Shown here: positions 1 to 11,966 of the stretch, one piece after another
Position numbering within the stretch: position 1 is the first letter of the stretch
Layout of the letters: each line of letters starts with the position of its first letter
Source: Epiperipatus broadwayi
Taxonomy: Eukaryota > Onychophora > Udeonychophora > Euonychophora > Peripatidae
Direction of reading: 5' to 3'
Assembly (NCBI GenBank): GCA_028023455.1
Contig: JAQFVV010006216.1
Span: forward strand, 4,976,877-5,040,876
Length of the DNA: 64,000 nt
The notes under the pieces: generated by a model
The model's input: only the letters and a program-made list of their open reading frames with translations
Database searches by the model: none
Told to the model about the DNA's origin: nothing
Program-made: the position numbers and the translations under genes

Positions 1-1031
1 TAAAACAGACACATACCTATTAGCTCTCCTGAACATATATAAATCCATAGAAGATTGATGTACACCAGCATTCTCTAAATAGACATCTTGATAAAAAATT
101 TTATAATGACATTGAAGCTAGCTTTGGAATGTCCTACAGTACTGGTCTCTACCCCACACACCTTGTAATGACTTTTTTCAATCACTATTAATTATATTGT
201 AGCTTCAATAGATATGTGAAAATGGCTTGAAGAAACAATTAATTTCTAGTATTTTCACATTTCTTTTTTATTATTTTTATAATAATAAATTCCAGTTTGC
301 AGAATAAATTATGTCATTAGTTCATTCCTGGTAATTATAAATTAAAGTTTAAATTTCCAGTTTCCTTTTATTCAAATTATAAAGATTTTAATATTATTAA
401 TTTTAAAATATTGACATTAAATTTTAAAATACATATTCTTACTGTTTACTTTTTTTTTTAAATGCTGAATTTTTTAAAAAAATTAAAGACTTTTTTTATT
501 ATGTTTTTACAGTCCTGTTCTTAAACCACAAGTGAAGAATGCTGCATTGTCTTCCTCGTGCTAGCTAAAACCCTATTGTTACAAACTAACAAAAAAAACA
601 AATTATAAAACATTATTATTATTATTTATTTAATCTTCATTATTTCAAATTCAATCACTTAGCAACAATTTTGACCTCATATAATTTTGATCTTTGATTA
701 TGTCCATTCTACAAGACAAGTAATTATTTTAGTTAAAGTTATTAAATGAATAAAAGAAAAACAATTAATTTTTACCAATAGACAAACATTAGTTTATATG
801 TATGTTCATATGCATGTGTAATGAATTTGTTTGCTTTCTCACAATATATAAAAAAATAAGAATTAATTTCTCAAACATATTAGTTTATATATATGTCTAT
901 ATATGTATATGCCACATGTGTATAAGTAAGTATGAAGAATAAATTATTTGCCTACCACTTGGTCTGAATTCAACCATTGTGAAAGAAATTGGGACAGGTG
1001 TGAAGTTGGTTGTAAGCCATCTCTTACAATA
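1..1031 (-). repeat. Old, diverged copy of the element B LTR (partial)
   Basis: This stretch aligns by eye with 5,990-7,053 and 15,410-16,404. Shared blocks include the wording around 6,050 (dinucleotide-rich, 'ccaaaatagacattttgatg'-like) and the terminal segment ending 'gtaagccatctcttacaa'. It is clearly more diverged than the two LTRs of element B are from each other, so it is an older copy or a related subfamily. It begins outside the window. It ends at about 1,031, directly against the start of the left B LTR. No coding potential is seen in it. Confidence 0.7.
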
Positions 1032-1489
1032 TTTATATATTATAATGGGACAACTTGATTAACCTTATATGTCATACCCTGTTGTGGCACCAGATATAAT
1101 GCACAGCCATACACAGATGTCCCAGTCCAAAAATACACTTGGATATTTTTATCAACTGTAACATCTTTATGCCTAATGCATTGTATGCCAGATATAACAA
1201 AACCCACTACCACAAAGTTAATGGTGCCAGATATACCGTAACCATAATGTATACCATATGATGACACAAATATGACTAAGTAGTTGGATAACTTGGATGA
1301 AATATGTCAACCCACTACAACAAATCATATCCTAAATTTGTGATTTGACAACACATTTGGGTGTGTCAGATGTTTCAGAATTAACAATGGCATGTAATAA
1401 AGGGAGTGCATCTCACTAATATCAGATCTGAGCCTTCAAATAGGAAGCTACAGATGTCACAATGAAATGCCCAGTTCCAAGTCACATTT

Positions 1490-1500
1490 ACTTTCAATAT
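1490..1500. repeat. Target site duplication of the RTE LINE, left copy
   Basis: The 11-mer actttcaatat is repeated exactly at 4,774-4,784 on the other side of the LINE. It occurs once, uninterrupted, at 14,161-14,171 in the sister LTR. Confidence 0.9.
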
Positions 1501-4500
1501 CATCATCAACCATTATCAATCCATTGCAGGATGAAGGTCTCTCCAAGTTTAATCCATCTTCTCCGATCTTTAGCTTCTCTTCTCCACAACACCCCTGCAC
1601 ATTTTCTTATTTCATCCATCCATCTCACATGTGGTCTCTTTCTGGGTCTTTTACAATCTCTTGGAATCCAGTTGAAAATTTCAATTGTCCATCTATTATC
1701 ATCTCTTCTAGCAATATGTCCAGCCCAACTTCATTTCAATCTTTTAATTTTTTCAATAAAGTCAGTAACACCTGTTTGTTGTCTTACCCATACATTGCAT
1801 TTTTGATCTCTTCTTGTTACCCCCAACATATACCTCTCCATACTCCTTTGACTGGTCTGAAGTCTCTGTATTGCTCTTCTATTATGTGTCCAAGTCTCGG
1901 ATCCATAAGTAAGAACTGGTAAAACACATTTGTTAAAAACCATCCTTTTCAAACACATAGGCATATTTCAGTTATTTCTACCAAAAGCACTCCAATCAAG
2001 TTTAATTCTATGATTAATTTCCTCCATTATGTTTCCATCTGTATTAATAATCTGACCAAGGTATTTGTAACTGTTAACTTCTTCTAATTCTTTATAATCA
2101 ATCTTTATTTTCATATTTTGAGCAAATCGATTAAACATTACTTTAGTCTTTTTAACATTTATCTTTAGTCCTACTTTTCTACTTTCATCTGCTAACTCCT
2201 GCAACATTTCCTGCAGCTCTGAAGCATTATTTGCAAAAACAACTACATCATCTGCGAAATCTAAATGACTTAAATACTCTCCATTTACTTTCACTCCTTT
2301 AGTTTCCCATTTTAATCCACAAAATACTTCTTGCAGCACTGCTGTAAAGAGTTTTGGAGATATGGAGTCACCTTGTCTTACACCTTTCTCAATGTTGATT
2401 TTTTCAATATCATTATGTAATCTAATTGTTGCTGTTGCATTTTTATAAATATTCTTTAAAATGTGACAATATCCTGGATCTATACCTTGATGATCCAATG
2501 CTTTAATCACTGAAGAAATGTGTATAGAATCAAATGCCTTTTCATAATCTACAAATCCAAAACATAAAGACAACTCATATTCATTTGTCCTTTCTATGAC
2601 TTCTCTCAATACCTGGATATGATCTATTGTACTAAAACCACTTTTAAATCCAGCTTGTTCTCTTGGTTGGTGGAAATCCAAAGTTCTCTGTAGACGAGTT
2701 GTAATTATCTTGGTAAAAATTTTATATAAAACTGATAAAAGGCTGATAGGTCTGTAATTTCTAATATCTTCTTTATCACCTTTTTTAAATATTAATATTA
2801 TTACTGCATTCTTCCAATCTTCCGGTACATCTTTATCATTTAGACATTTGGTATATAACTTTGCTAAAATTGTTTCTATTTCTTCACCTGCTTTTTTTAA
2901 TATATCAATTATAATTCCATCATTTTCTGGAACCTTTCCTTTCTTCATACACTTAATTGCATGTCTCACTTCTTCATTTAAAATTCTGGGCAATTCGGAA
3001 GATGTAATAGATATAGGAGGTACTTGTTCTTTATTACTATATAATTCTTGATAAAAATCTTCTACCAATTTTATGATGTCATCTCTCTTTTTACTAATAA
3101 TTCCATCTTTTTTTCTTATTGCAGATATAAATTTCCTACCAATACCAAAATGTTGTTTAACATTTTTGAGAGTTTTATTTTCTTCTACAGCTTTCCTTGC
3201 TATTTCACAGTTATACTTTCTTATATCATTTTCAACTCTTTTCCGAACCATTTTACAAAATTCGAGATATTCAATTCTTTTTAATACATCATTTTTATAT
3301 ATCTTCATATTCCTTCTTTTCTTGATAAATTCTCTAGTCTCAGTGGAAATTTTATTAGTCAATTGCTGCTTTTTTCTACCAGCTATGTTTGTTGCAGTTT
3401 TTAAAAGTGTATCAGTTATTTTTATATTAATTTCATTCAAATCTGTATCATGTTCAAAATCTCCTAACACTTGAAACCTATTTGTAAGTTCTAATTTAAA
3501 TTCATTAGAATGTTTCTGAAGATTAAAAATATCAATTGTAAATATTGTTTTTCTTAATAATTTTTGTCTCTCTAGTTTTACATTAACATGTAACTTACAC
3601 CTTACTAATCGATGATCACTTCCTGTGTTAAATTTATTAAGAACATTACAATCTTGAAATATGTATTTTCTGTTAGTCAAAATATAATCCAATTCTGCTG
3701 TACCTTCATTTGGATGCTTCCATGTCCATTTCCTTTTAACATTTTTCTCAAAAAATGAATTCATAATATAAAGTTTTTCTTTTTCTGCAAACTCCACAAG
3801 TCTATGTCCTCTCTCATTTCTATTACCATAACCAAAATTACCTACAGCAATTTCATCTTTCATTTGTCTACCAATTTCTAGCATTAAAGTCTCCCATAAC
3901 AATTTTAAAATGTTGTTTACTCTGATCAAAAGCCTTTTGTACATCCATATAAAAATCTTCTACTACTTCATCACTATGAGAACTTGTTGGGGCATAAACC
4001 TGAATTATCTGCATTTGGTATCTGCTATTAAGTTGTATAACTAATCTTGCCACTCTATCCGATACACCATCAATCTCCACAATATTGTTCTTCCACTTTT
4101 TATTTATAATGAATCCTACTCCTTGTATTTCCAATATGTGTGCCTTTATAATAGAGTATATGTCCACTTTTTAAATCAATTGTTTCTTTGCCTTTTCTTC
4201 TAACTTCACAAAGTCCAATAATGTCCCATTTAATATAAGACAGTTCTTCTTCTAATTCTTGCAATCTTCCTTCACTTGAAAGTGATCTGCAGTTGTAAGT
4301 ACCTAAATAAAAAGTCGTCATCAAATGGCAGCCTGGGTCCGCAATCAGGGGATTCTTAGCACCCTCCGCCTTCGGCCACCAACTGCTGCCTTGGTTGGTG
4401 ACTTTACAGCCTCCTGGGAATAAGGGCCATGCTTTATTTTGTCTGTCATAATTGTATATATGTATTGGAAAAATATTTATCATTTACACAAACATTCATT

Positions 4501-4773
4501 CTGCCTTTTCAGGCACTGAGAAAAAAGACCATGGTGTTTCTTGATCTTAAACTCAGGTAAAAAGCCAATAAACTCACCGCGCTGGCTAATGCATGTTGGT
4601 GAGCAGCCCATCCATGTTCGTATACTATATGAATAATCACATAGTTATAACAGCTGCAATGACAAGAATGTATGGAGTGGACATTAGGAATTTGCCCTGC
4701 TCGGTTCCTTTAAGGCCTCCAAGAGGAATCAAAGGGTCTCTTTTCAGTTAATAGCAAACTCCTTTCTGCAGCC
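1501..4773 (-). mobile_element. Full-length RTE-clade non-LTR retrotransposon
   Basis: The element is 3,273 bp, bounded by an 11-bp target duplication, and close to the usual 3.2-3.4 kb of RTE elements. It encodes an apurinic-type endonuclease followed by reverse transcriptase. Its 3' end (at 1,501) is a short TGATGATG-type tail, typical of the clade, which lacks poly-A. The protein best fits the insect RTE group often annotated as endonuclease-reverse transcriptase or craniofacial development protein 2-like; that assignment is from memory of the family. The reading frame is broken, so this copy is not autonomous. Confidence 0.9.
1506..4483 (-). pseudogene. RTE endonuclease-reverse transcriptase, frameshifted
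   Basis: The endonuclease begins near 4,321 (MTTFYLGTYNCRS). It continues in a second frame at 4,167-3,868, which holds QVYAPT and the catalytic GDFNA. It then passes into the long frame 3,944-1,968. That frame has the endonuclease SDHRLV motif, reverse transcriptase blocks (NYRPISLL, FVDYEKAFDS) and the active-site box FADDVVVF. A fourth segment (1,964-1,731) has the LTYGSETW motif, and the terminal stretch with GHIARRDD runs to a TGA at 1,506-1,508, only 5 bases from the element end. At least four frame changes separate these pieces: near 4,130, near 3,890, near 1,966 and near 1,730. The upstream ATG at 4,483 is in frame with the endonuclease, but whether it is the real start is unknown. 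Confidence 0.88.
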
Positions 4774-4784
4774 ACTTTCAATAT
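4774..4784. repeat. Target site duplication of the RTE LINE, right copy
   Basis: Exact copy of 1,490-1,500. It marks the 5' end of the LINE. Confidence 0.9.
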
Positions 4785-5628
4785 ACTATCTTTTAATTTA
4801 CTTAAAAATATTTCAATGTAACTTAGACTAGTGCATACTCATTTCATCTCCCTTATAAACCCCATTACACCACAGAATTCAAACTTAGGGAGTTTTACAA
4901 TCAGCTCTCTTCAGGGATGGACCTACTCAATTATAAACTAAATCTGCCCATATATATAAGCCCAGATATAGGAAAATACCGATGATGATCAATTATTTAT
5001 AAAAGCAATACATAATGATGAAGATGATCATCAAACCTATAGTAGTGTAAATTCATAATGTGATAATGATGATCAACATTTAATGGTATCAATGCAGTGT
5101 AATGATGGGGATGACCAAACAGAGATCAGATTGATTTAAAAACTAATTTGTTAACAAAATATAAATAAAAATAAATATTTACAAACAAAAAATAATAAAA
5201 TAGATTAATATTTAGTTATCAAAAAATGGTTTCATTATCATCTTGGTGACTTCATACAAGGAAACAAAACACAATTTGACTTATATTATATACAACATTA
5301 TATTCTGTATTTCATTAAATGTATATAAACATAACACTAAATAAAGAAAATCACAATAAAAGTTCATTAATTATAAAATTACCCCATTAAAATAATTATT
5401 ACAATTTATAAGCTAGAGTAAATGTATTATCACTATAACTGCCCACTCCCATTTATCTATATATAGATTAAAGTTATGGTAGAAATTAATGACAGCTAAA
5501 GACCATTTATTCAGAAGGATTAATTATATATTCAGAATAAATAAAATTACAAGTAAATATTAGTAAAATTGATTAGTATATTATCTATCTAGTCTTGTTG
5601 TCTTAAAGTCTTGCCCTCAATATTATAT

Positions 5629-5644
5629 ATATATATATATATAT
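5629..5644. repeat. AT microsatellite in the left B LTR
   Basis: A short AT run. The same site in the right LTR (15,011-15,060) has expanded to about 50 bases and accounts for part of the length difference between the LTRs. Confidence 0.85.
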
Positions 5645-7038
5645 CTTACTTGAGATGAGGTCACCTGGATGGATTACTGTTGACTTGAGGAATCTAAAAA
5701 TTTACTTTATTTAATATATATATATTAATTGAAGAGGATTCTTTTTTAAATTTACATCAACAAGACATTTCTCCATCCATTGGTTCACTTTTAAGTTATA
5801 GGTGATCGAATTTGGAAAAATACATTTTAAACACACAAAAAACAATACATAAACTTTCAAATAAAATAAAAAATTACAAAAAAAAATAATCACGTGAATT
5901 AATTATATAATTTTATCTTGAGTAAAGCAAGCATTCAGTCAAAAAAAAATGTCAATATCCATGGATAAAAATTCCAGTTCACCAACTCTGTTGTTGTTAT
6001 TTATATATACGAAATATCTTTCCTGATCATATGAATCCATGGAAAAATGATGGTGCACCAGTGTTTCCAAAATAGACATTTTGATGACAAATGTTATAAT
6101 TTCATAATCAAGCAATGATGTAGAAGTTAGTTAGAAAAATCTGACAGCATTATTTCTACCCCAAATACATCATAATGTTTCCTTTATTATAATGTATATT
6201 AAAAACTTGGCTTGATTATATATATAAAAAATAGCTTTAAAAAACAGTTACTTTTTAGTAGTTTCAGATTTCCTTTGCATTAATATTCCTATAATGAATT
6301 TAACTTGTAAAAGAACTTAATTCACTAGTTCATTACTATTAATCTTAAATTAAGATTTAACTTTTGGAAACTACAAACATTTTTCCTTTAAATGCCAAAA
6401 AGTTATTTTCCTTTTTTTAAAAGAAATAAAAACTTAACTTTTCTTGCTGTCTTCATAGTTCCCGGTCTCTCATCATGAACCATTATCTGCTTTTTTTTCC
6501 AATTGTAAAGAGAAACACTCTTTGATCATGTGACTGCTAAAAATCATATTATTACAACTTGAAAATAAAAAATCACATTATAAAATATATTTATTATTCC
6601 AAATTTGACCATTTATTAAAAATCTTGACCTCATATAAATCTAATCTTTAATTATGTCTGTTCTATGTCAGTCAATTAGTATTTTTTTATTAATAAAATT
6701 AAATGAATAAACAAATAGGAAAACAATTAATTTCTCCCAATAAATGAACATATTCTTTTCTATGCATATGTTCATCTGAATATTTATATATATATATATG
6801 CATATGTTCATCTGAATATATATATATATATATATACACCATGTAAACAAACAATTTATTTACTTATGATAAATAAAAAAAACATTAATCTCTCAAACAT
6901 ATCAATCTATATGTATGTTTATGAAGGAATATATTTCATTTATATAATCAAGTATGTAGGATATTTACCTTACCTACCACTTGGTTTGAATTCAGATATT
7001 GAAGAAGACATTGGAAAGGTGTATAGACTAGTTGTAAG

Positions 7039-7262
7039 CCATCTCTTACAACACCCCTCCCTAAACAGGTAAAATTTTAACTAGCTTTCAAATTTTAACT
7101 CTCACATGTACGATAAGTGTGTTGATTACTTTGGGTTTGGTGAAGGGTTGCCATCTCTTACAACACCCCTCCCTAAACAGGTAAAATTTTAACTAGCTTT
7201 CAAATTTTAACTCTCACATGTATGATAAGTGTGTTGATTACTTTGGGTTTGGTGAAGGGTTG
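7039..7262. repeat. 112-bp tandem duplication spanning the LTR/polypurine junction
   Basis: 7,039-7,150 and 7,151-7,262 are nearly identical; one c/t difference is obvious. Each unit contains the end of the LTR, the polypurine tract (AGGGAGGGG on the minus strand) and about 85 bases of element B 3' untranslated sequence. Similarity to the other LTR continues leftward past 7,039, so the first junction is the original edge. Confidence 0.85.
7054..7062 (-). other. Polypurine tract of element B
   Basis: On the minus strand AGGGAGGGG is followed directly by TGTTGTAAG, the LTR start. This is the standard plus-strand priming layout of LTR retrotransposons. A second copy of the tract lies at 7,166-7,174 inside the tandem duplication. 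Confidence 0.75.
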
Positions 7263-7733
7263 CTATATTAATTACCTTACTTTCTAACATTTCTTTTCCT
7301 TTATGATTATAATTTAACAGCTGGTTCTGGGAAGTTCAAATAGTGTGCTGGATTAGAGCTTTGATGGTTTATACTTCAGGCATAACCAAGAATGTGTCTC
7401 TGTTACAGAAGACACATGAAAACATTTATTTGCTACCCTTCTCCATGCTCATTTGAGACTTATTGGCCTTTGAAGATCTAGTCAAATATAAAAACATGTT
7501 TAAGTTAGCCTTTAGATATTCCCATACTTGCATTTATGCATTGCTTGGGAAATACTTTCATCAAACTTAATATCCCTAATCCTGCACTATATATATGCAT
7601 TTATACACATATACATATATATTTTTTTATTATACATTGCACTACTATTATCACAAAGTTTACCCTTTTTTTTCATTTATTATTTCAGCTATGATAAAAA
7701 AAAATTATTTTCTGATGTTATCCTACATAATTA
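7263..7733 (-). other. Element B 3' untranslated region
   Basis: AT-rich sequence between the end of the integrase fragment and the duplicated polypurine tract. No reading frame with recognisable similarity is seen, and no envelope-like gene. Confidence 0.55.
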
Positions 7734-7931
7734 CTAATGTCCAAAATAAGGCTTTAAGATTCTAGCATTATACGTGTCATGAATCTCTTCTCCTTGATTT
7801 ACCCAAAATGCATTGGGACCTGACTGCTTGACTATGGTATATGGTCCTTCATATGTATTTCTAAACTTATGATATTTACCTTTCTGCAGTTTACTGGGAT
7901 GCAGAGTTTTTATTAGCACTCTTAACTCCAA
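7734..7931 (-). pseudogene. Element B integrase C-terminal fragment
   Basis: A 65-residue segment with FRNTYEGPYTIVKQSGPNAF, the SH3-like/chromatin-proximal end typical of gypsy integrases. It ends with a natural-looking stop at 7,734, probably the original pol end. The integrase core between this and 8,524 is badly decayed and split by stops. Confidence 0.7.
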
Positions 7932-8523
7932 TTTTGAATTTATATTTGGACCTTCTTATTTTTGATTTTTATGATTGGCTTTCCTAGCAAGTCACTCACA
8001 AGCTTGCAATATATCCTTATCTTTGTCTATGATTATTTTTGTGGCTACTCATTTATAACTTTAAAATAGCACAGGTGTAATTTGATGGAAATGTAATCGG
8101 ATTGGTGTGAAACCGGTTGACACATTCACACTCCAATAATGTACTAGACTACCTGTTTTGTCTGCTTAACCCACACCTTGTGTTCTCCCTCTAAATAGGT
8201 CCTAAACAAATGTCCAAGTTCCCAAAATGACATGTTCACTTGGGTTCGACTGAGGATTCCTAATGGAGGTCAACACATGTTTGATCCCTGATTTTCCTAC
8301 CCATTTCTTTCATTCCTTAAATAGGAAAGGAGTACCATAATCCATTAAAATGATACTAGGCTTTCCTATTGTCAGGAATTGGAGGGTGTCCAATACTTTG
8401 ATCATATGTTTAGTATTGGCTTGGGGTATTGGTAGGCAGTGACATATTTGGAAAAAAGATCATAATAAATATTTTTGCCTGTTAAATGAGGGCAATGGCC
8501 CATAATAGTCAATCACTAAGACC

Positions 8524-8961
8524 TCACCTGGTCTTTCTGGTATAAAAATTATTGAGTTGATAAAATTTTTGATTTACTGGCTTGGTTCTTAAACAAGTTA
8601 GACAGTCCTTAAGAGACTTCAAGATGTCCTTGTACATTTTCGACCAGTAAAACCAATTTCTAAGGGTATGATCTGTCTTGTGAGCACCGTAATGCCCACA
8701 CAGACAGTGGACATATTTTATGAGTAGGTTTCTTAGAGATGTTGGTATTACTACCCTCCACTCATCTGTGTCACAATCTATTCTATATTGCAAGACCTGT
8801 TGTTCAAGTTTAAATCGATCAATATCCTTAGTCACATTCAAAACTTCCTCCCCTGACAAAACTCTCATGATTGGGTTTAATTCTGGGTCATTGATTTGTA
8901 ACTTGGGTAAATTTCCCAACTCATTCTCTACATTACTATCAGCCATAATATTGACTTTCAT
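8524..8961 (-). pseudogene. Element B integrase zinc-binding (H2C2) segment
   Basis: A 145-residue fragment. Its second half contains the HCLCGHYGAHKT and CLTCLRTK parts of the H2C2 zinc-binding domain, preceded by VVIPTSLRN, which in gypsy elements lies just before it. The zinc-binding histidines and cysteines are kept. The DDE core that should follow is only traceable as fragments to about 8,000. Confidence 0.78.
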
Positions 8962-8991
8962 AATGTAGGCATTGTCTACCGATAAATGATT

Positions 8992-9189
8992 TTATTCTGA
9001 CCTACATGGGTTTCGATTTAGCATGTCAGCTACGACATTCTCAGATCCTTTGCAATATTGTACAGTGTAATTGAATTCATGTAGCAGCAAACTCCACCTG
9101 ACTAGACGACTATTAGTCAGATAGCTGTAGTTCAGGAATTCGAGGCTTTTGTGATCAGGGATCACTATTACCTCTGATCCAAGTAGCAT
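8992..9189 (-). pseudogene. Element B RNase H C-terminal segment
   Basis: This holds the VIPDHKSLEFL and RWSLLLHEFNYTVQYCKGSENVVADMLNR blocks (described, not rejoined), the end of gypsy RNase H. The aspartate of the DHK motif is kept, with P in place of the usual T before it. Upstream, the rest of RNase H (about 9,190-9,440) is recognisable but broken by stops. Confidence 0.75.
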
Positions 9190-9440
9190 CTGTCAAAATT
9201 TTTGGAAAGCCCACACTATCACTAGTTCTCAGTAACTGTATAATTAATCTCTGGACATTTCAGGAGCTGGCTAATAAAATAAAGGACCACAGGTTTCCTA
9301 TCCTCCCAGATTTGGGATAACATTACCCCCAATCCGAAACCACTACTATCTGTTTGGACAATGAATGATTTATTAAAATCAGGGAAGGCTAACATGGTTT
9401 GCTCTAAGAACCCTGTTTTAATATTCTCAAATGCTCAGTC

Positions 9441-10182
9441 CTATTCTTCAGTCCATTTCCATCGTTCATCTTTTCTAATAAGTTTTAGCAATGGTTCCAT
9501 GTGGTCAGCAAACATCTGGTAGAAACAGTTGTAAAAATTACATAAGCCTAAAAATGATCTAATTTGCTTCTTATTAATTGTTTTGGGAATGTTTTGAATG
9601 GCAATGATTTTTTCTGGATGGGGCCTTATTCCATTGCAACCAACAATATGACCTAGGAAGACTACCTGGTTAGAAACTAAGATACTCTTCTTGAAGTTTA
9701 TTTTGATTCCTTTTTTGTAGCACTCTTCAAAAAACATAGCGAGATGTCAAAGATGTTCCTCAATTGTGGTTGACACAATAATTACATCGTCCACATAAAT
9801 TGTTAGGATCTGTTTAATCTCAAGATAGGGTCTTATCCAGGCATCTAATCAGACCAGCACCACTATTGATCAATTCAAATGGCATCCTATTAAACTGGTA
9901 TGTAATACCTTCATATCAGAAGGCAGTATATTGGTGATCTTCAGGATGAAGTTCAATCTGCCAATAACTGGAGGTCAAATCAAGGGTGGAAAATACCTTC
10001 TTATTTCCAAATCTCATGAACAATTTGTGAATGGGCAGTGGAATGTTCCTGTCAGGGACAGTAATTTTGTTCAATTGCCTCGCATCTAAACAAAACCTCA
10101 TTGACCCATCTCTCTTCTTCACCATCACAACTGGATTACAGAATGGTGAAGAGCATTTGGAAATAATATCCCAATCCAGCAT
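9441..10182 (-). pseudogene. Element B reverse transcriptase, split in two
   Basis: 10,182-9,916 carries the fingers and palm (VVMVKKRDGSMRFCLDAR, FSTLDLTSSYWQIELHPED). The catalytic box YVDD is encoded at 9,785-9,796 in a stretch with several stops. 9,737-9,441 carries the thumb start (VVFLGHIVGCNGIRPHPEKI, IRSFLGLCNFY). In a working gypsy element these form one enzyme that copies the RNA genome. Here at least three disruptions lie between 9,915 and 9,738. Confidence 0.85.
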
Positions 10183-10341
10183 TTTATTAATCTGCTTGGA
10201 TATTTCTTCTTAATACTGGTACAAAATAGGATACAATCTGGAGTGAAATGGTTGGTCATTCACTAATTTAATTCTTTGCTGGAACCCCTCTATCACTCCT
10301 GGTATTTCTGAGAAAATCAGGCTGAATTCCCTTATAACAGA

Positions 10342-10917
10342 TCACAATTTAAGTACATCATTGCTTCCAAGCAAGTTGGACTCTGTGAGTTTATTATTTA
10401 AGAGCACTTCTGGGATATTAAGTGTAATACAATCAATGTCAATTAGATCATATTTTGGAAGCAATGTCATCTCTAAGACATCATCATTTACTCTAGTTGT
10501 TTTACTGGAGAAATCAATAACACATGTGTTCATATGTAGGAAGTCATTGAGTATCAAAAACACATGATAGAGGGTTGTTTGGCCTACTTCAATTTTAACC
10601 CAGATTTGTTTCTGAGCCAACTTCACCTTTTTGCTGTTGGCCATGGTAACTTGAAGAGATTTCAGTGGCAGACTTTTGACATTGGGATTTTTGATCAGAA
10701 TTTTATCTGACACCACTGAAATCTGGCTACCAGAATCTAATAGTGCCTTAACCAGTAGACCCTCAAACAAAAATTTTATCATGGGGCAGCTTTGTAAAGC
10801 AAAGTTAGGTACTTTATCATCCCATGAACACATCATGTCAGTGATCTCTCTATAAGGAGTCAGCTGCATGTTCCTCATGGTATCTTTGATGTCTTGAGGT
10901 GAGGAACATAACCTCAA
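10342..10917 (-). pseudogene. Element B aspartic protease region
   Basis: A 191-residue fragment with LLDSGSQISVVS, the catalytic D-S/T-G triad of retroviral-type proteases, at about residues 61-72. It would process Gag-Pol. Sequence downstream of the active site (VTMANSKKVKLAQKQIWV) matches the arrangement seen in element C at 17,700-17,870, so B and C are related families. No flap motif is confidently seen. Confidence 0.75.
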
Positions 10918-11119
10918 GTACCCTGTTAGTTTGGTTGCTTTTGGTTTTTGAGTGTATGGTTACTACACCCCAGTTTTCGTGACCTTCCAGGACTATTAGA
11001 AGGGCTTATTTGTGCGTTGCCATAATTAGGCCAGTCTCTTTTTGGTGACCATATTTTTGGGGACTATTTGGCATAGCTTTACCCTTCCAGTGATTAGGGT
11101 CATTGTTGTTTTTCCATTT

Positions 11120-11656
11120 TCAGTAAAATATTGCATTTATAGCTGTTTCTTTTCTTTTTTCAGGAACTCTAGTAGACAAGATGACATTATTCATGTCTAT
11201 ACTCATTAATAACTCTGCTACCTGCTCTATATTTACTGCATTTGTGCACAATAGAGACTGTTCTATCCTCAATGGAAGATTCTTTTTCACAATTCTTATG
11301 ATCTCACTTTCATTGAAATGATAAGTATTTAATGCATGTAGTTTTGTAACTTGCCATCTGAAGAATTTAGTTAGCATTTCTCCAGGTACTGATTTATACT
11401 TTTCCTGAAACATTTGATACAATATAGCCTCCTGTCTATCTCTATTCCAGAAGTTCCTGGTCAGTAAAGTTTTATAATCATCAAAGGTAGATGGTGTTTG
11501 AAATAGAGATTCCCACCGCATCAAAGCATCTCCTTGCAGGTGGCTATAGGTGATTATTATCTTCTCACCCTCAAACAAATTCCTATTTACAGAAAAATAC
11601 AAGTTTAAGTTTTGTAAATGTTCTATTGGTGCTTCATTTGGGGCTCCTTTAAACAC
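11120..11656 (-). pseudogene. Element B gag core (retrotransposon gag domain)
   Basis: A 178-residue fragment with the usual gag helix pattern: FKGAPNEAPIEHLQNLNLYF, ALMRWESL and YKTLLTRNFW. No CCHC zinc knuckle is found here. The region 11,120-10,920 toward the protease is degenerate. Capsid-like function is inferred from family knowledge. Confidence 0.72.
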
Positions 11657-11966
11657 CTTTCATTTAACAAATTGATTAATTGCATTTATCTGTGTTAAAT
11701 GTGTTTGAATCTTCATAACGTCCGAAGTATCCTTTTGCATATTAATCATAGAATGATCAGAATTAGTCTGATATATTTTTGGAAGTGTTTTCTAAATGAA
11801 TATTGTGAAGACCATCATCCTCTCCAGTTATAACATAAGGCGGGAGAGTGGTTTCCATATACTGGTTGATCACTCTTTGCTGATCCTTAACAGCTATTTC
11901 CAAATTACTCAAGTCAACCTCTCTCTCTTCTCCATGTTTTTTAGTCTTTATGCTAGCTTCAGTTTG

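Larger units (their letters stand above)
1036..7053 (-). repeat. 3' LTR of gypsy element B, split by an RTE LINE
   Basis: Without the 3,284 bp of LINE plus target duplication this is about 2.73 kb. It matches 13,712-16,404 along its length, at roughly 95% by eye outside microsatellites. Read on the minus strand it begins TGTTGTAAGAGATGGC directly after a polypurine tract, as expected for a 3' LTR. The left edge (about 1,036) is fixed by loss of similarity to the other copy and is good to about 5-10 bases. LTRs of this length are large for animal Ty3/gypsy elements. An alternative is a dispersed repeat that merely flanks the gag-pol, but the polypurine tract and primer-site positions argue for a true LTR. 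Confidence 0.72.

Noticed and set aside
1462-1922. Two plus-strand open frames of 114 and 151 codons
   Set aside because: They lie antisense to the RTE C-terminal region, which has clear motifs on the minus strand.
2848-3474. Plus-strand frames rich in F, S and I
   Set aside because: Shadows of the RTE reverse transcriptase frame; low-complexity composition.
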